Shown here piece after piece: positions 8,614 through 10,017 of a stretch of DNA of 10,017 nucleotides. Below the pieces are notes generated by a model, which saw only the letters and a list, made by a program, of their open reading frames with translations, searched no databases and had not been told where the DNA came from. The DNA is taken from the NCBI GenBank assembly GCA_019242135.1, contig JAFAWC010000335.1:1-10017 (forward strand), written 5' to 3'. The stretch's first letter is position 1. Every line of letters starts with the position of its first letter. Source of the stretch: Mycobacteriaceae bacterium. GTDB lineage: Bacteria > Actinomycetota > Actinomycetes > Mycobacteriales > Mycobacteriaceae. Made by a program: the position numbers and the translations under genes.

Positions 8614-10017
8614 ATGACGAACCGCTATCTCGAGGGTGCATTCGCACCGTTGCAGGAGGAGTACACCCTCACCGATCTGGAGGTCGCCGGGACGATCCCT
8701 GACTACCTCGACGGGCGGTATCTGCGAAACGGACCCAACCCGATCGGTGAGATCGACCCGGAGCTGTACCACTGGTTCATCGGCGACGGCATGGTGCACG
8801 GCATCCGCATCCGCGACGGCAAGGCGGAGTGGTACCGCAATCGGTGGGTGCGCGGGCCGTACGCGGCCACAGCACTCGGCGAGACACCTCCGGCCGGCGA
8901 ATTCGGTGTGTCGGGAATCGGCGCCAACACCAATGTCGTCGGGCACGCGGGCAAGACGCTCGCGCTTGTCGAGGCAGGCGTCGCGAACTACGAACTCACT
9001 GACGAGCTGGACACCGTTGGTGTCTGCGACTTCGATGGCACGCTGACAGGCGGGTACAGCGCCCATCCGAAGCGGGACCCAGAAACCGGTGAGCTGCATG
9101 CCGTTTCGTTCAGCATGTTTCGAGGCAACACGGTGCAGTACTCGGTGATCGGCGTGGACGGCCGGGCACGACGCACAGTGGATATCGAAGTGACCGGCGC
9201 CACGATGATGCACGACTTCTCGCTGACCGAGCGTCATGTCGTGTTCTACGATCTGCCCGTCACATTCGACACCGCGCAAGCCGTGGAGATGACGGTCCCC
9301 CGAGGGCTTCGCCTGCCGGCCCGGCTCATGCTGTCGGCCGTGATCGGGCGGATCCCCATACCCGACCCGGTCATCGCGCGACAACCGGGACCGAAGAACG
9401 CCGATCGCCGTTTGCCGTATTCGTGGAACCCGAACTATCCCGCGCGCGTCGGCGTGATGCCACGGGACGGTGGCAACGCGGACGTCCGCTGGTTCGACGT
9501 GGAACCGTGCTACGTGTTTCATCCGCTCAACGCGTACGACGACGACGACACGATCGTGCTGGACGTGGTGCGACACCCGAAGATGTTTGCCACCGATCAC
9601 CTCGGGCCCAACGAGGGGCCGCCGACGCTCGACCGCTGGACGGTCGACCTCGCAGACGGCAAGGTGCGGGAGTCGCGTTTCGATGATCGCGGGCAGGAGT
9701 TTCCCCGCGTCGACGAGCGTCTGGTCGGCAAGCGACATCGCTACGGCTACGCGCCGGCGGTAGGAGAGGGTGCGGGTGGCGGCGATGCGCTGCTCAAGCA
9801 CGACTTCGTGCGCGGGAACACGGAAACCCGCTCGTTCGGTGCTGACAAAGTGTTGGGAGAGTTCGTCTTCCAGCCGACATCTGGAGATGCCGCTGAGGAC
9901 GACGGCGTGCTGATGGGATACGTGTATGACCGCCCGAGTGACCACAGTGAACTGGCGATCCTGGACGCACACAGCCTGCAGGACATCGCGAGTATCAAGC
10001 TGCCACACCGCGTGCCT
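8614..10017 (+). CDS. Carotenoid cleavage oxygenase, RPE65/CCD family (3' partial)
   Basis: Non-haem Fe(II) dioxygenase that cleaves a double bond of carotenoids or apocarotenoids to aldehydes. The 468 codons stay open to the window edge. The opening YLEGAFAPLQEEYT, then DYLDGRYLRNGPNP (29-42) and HWFIGDGMVHG (53-63) are typical of the family. Three of the four iron-ligand histidines are visible: His151 in YSAHPKRDPETGE, His200 in MMHDFSL and His303 in YVFHPLNAYD. The fourth, in the family's C-terminal GFHGNW motif, would follow at once after the last visible residues LPHRVP, so only about 11-15 residues are missing. The closest relative I recall is M. tuberculosis Rv0654 (MtCCO, 501 residues), with matching blocks such as AGVxNYELTDELDTVG and SYPARVGVMPR-like. 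Rv0654 is reported to cleave carotenoids and apocarotenoids at central bonds to retinoid-type products. The gene diverges from tetR and is probably repressed by it. The substrate in this organism is not shown. Confidence 0.95.
   Translation, partial: MTNRYLEGAFAPLQEEYTLTDLEVAGTIPDYLDGRYLRNGPNPIGEIDPELYHWFIGDGMVHGIRIRDGKAEWYRNRWVRGPYAATALGETPPAGEFGVSGIGANTNVVGHAGKTLALVEAGVANYELTDELDTVGVCDFDGTLTGGYSAHPKRDPETGELHAVSFSMFRGNTVQYSVIGVDGRARRTVDIEVTGATMMHDFSLTERHVVFYDLPVTFDTAQAVEMTVPRGLRLPARLMLSAVIGRIPIPDPVIARQPGPKNADRRLPYSWNPNYPARVGVMPRDGGNADVRWFDVEPCYVFHPLNAYDDDDTIVLDVVRHPKMFATDHLGPNEGPPTLDRWTVDLADGKVRESRFDDRGQEFPRVDERLVGKRHRYGYAPAVGEGAGGGDALLKHDFVRGNTETRSFGADKVLGEFVFQPTSGDAAEDDGVLMGYVYDRPSDHSELAILDAHSLQDIASIKLPHRVP

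Noticed and set aside
8587..10008. 473-residue minus-strand open frame spanning the carotenoid oxygenase and the control region
   Set aside because: It runs antisense to a gene with three iron-ligand motifs and would cross palindrome 2; no family features.

Overview
The window is high-GC actinobacterial DNA, almost certainly from a Mycobacterium/Mycolicibacterium species. Two long co-directional genes encode EmbA and EmbB, the arabinosyltransferases that build cell-wall arabinan. Both align almost without gaps, from memory, to M. tuberculosis EmbA (Rv3794) and EmbB (Rv3795).

Layout. (1) 1-2946 (+) is embA, cut at its 5' end by the window edge (about 107 N-terminal residues missing). (2) 2943-6170 (+) is embB, complete, starting on a GTG that overlaps the embA stop by 4 nt. 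The residues that matter for ethambutol binding and resistance can be read directly and are wild type. (3) 6245-7498 (+) is an MFS transporter of the SHS (sialate/lactate:H+ symporter) type, 74 nt downstream of embB and possibly read through from it. (4) 7505-7836 (-) is the remnant of a molybdopterin oxidoreductase. Its N-terminal [4Fe-4S] segment and its extreme C-terminus are joined directly in different reading frames, so about 2 kb has been deleted. (5) 7888-8547 (-) is a TetR-family repressor with a WHG-type C-terminal domain. (6) 8614-10017 (+) is a carotenoid cleavage oxygenase that runs off the right edge just before its fourth iron-binding histidine.

The left half is a cell-wall assembly operon: EmbA and EmbB form a heterodimer that transfers arabinofuranose from decaprenyl-phosphoryl-arabinose onto arabinogalactan. 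The right half looks like a separate regulated module. tetR and the carotenoid oxygenase gene diverge from a 66-bp spacer holding two copies of the operator-like palindrome ATAAC-N3-GTTAT, centred 24 bp apart. This fits a repressor that controls both itself and the oxygenase. The same TetR/oxygenase pair exists in M. tuberculosis (Rv0653c/Rv0654) but away from emb, so the module occupies a different genomic setting here.

I see no RNA genes, CRISPR arrays, insertion sequences, att sites or origins. No strong candidate for an entirely new system is visible. The best leads are the scrambled oxidoreductase remnant and the two-operator divergent control region. Homolog comparisons are from memory; no search was run.
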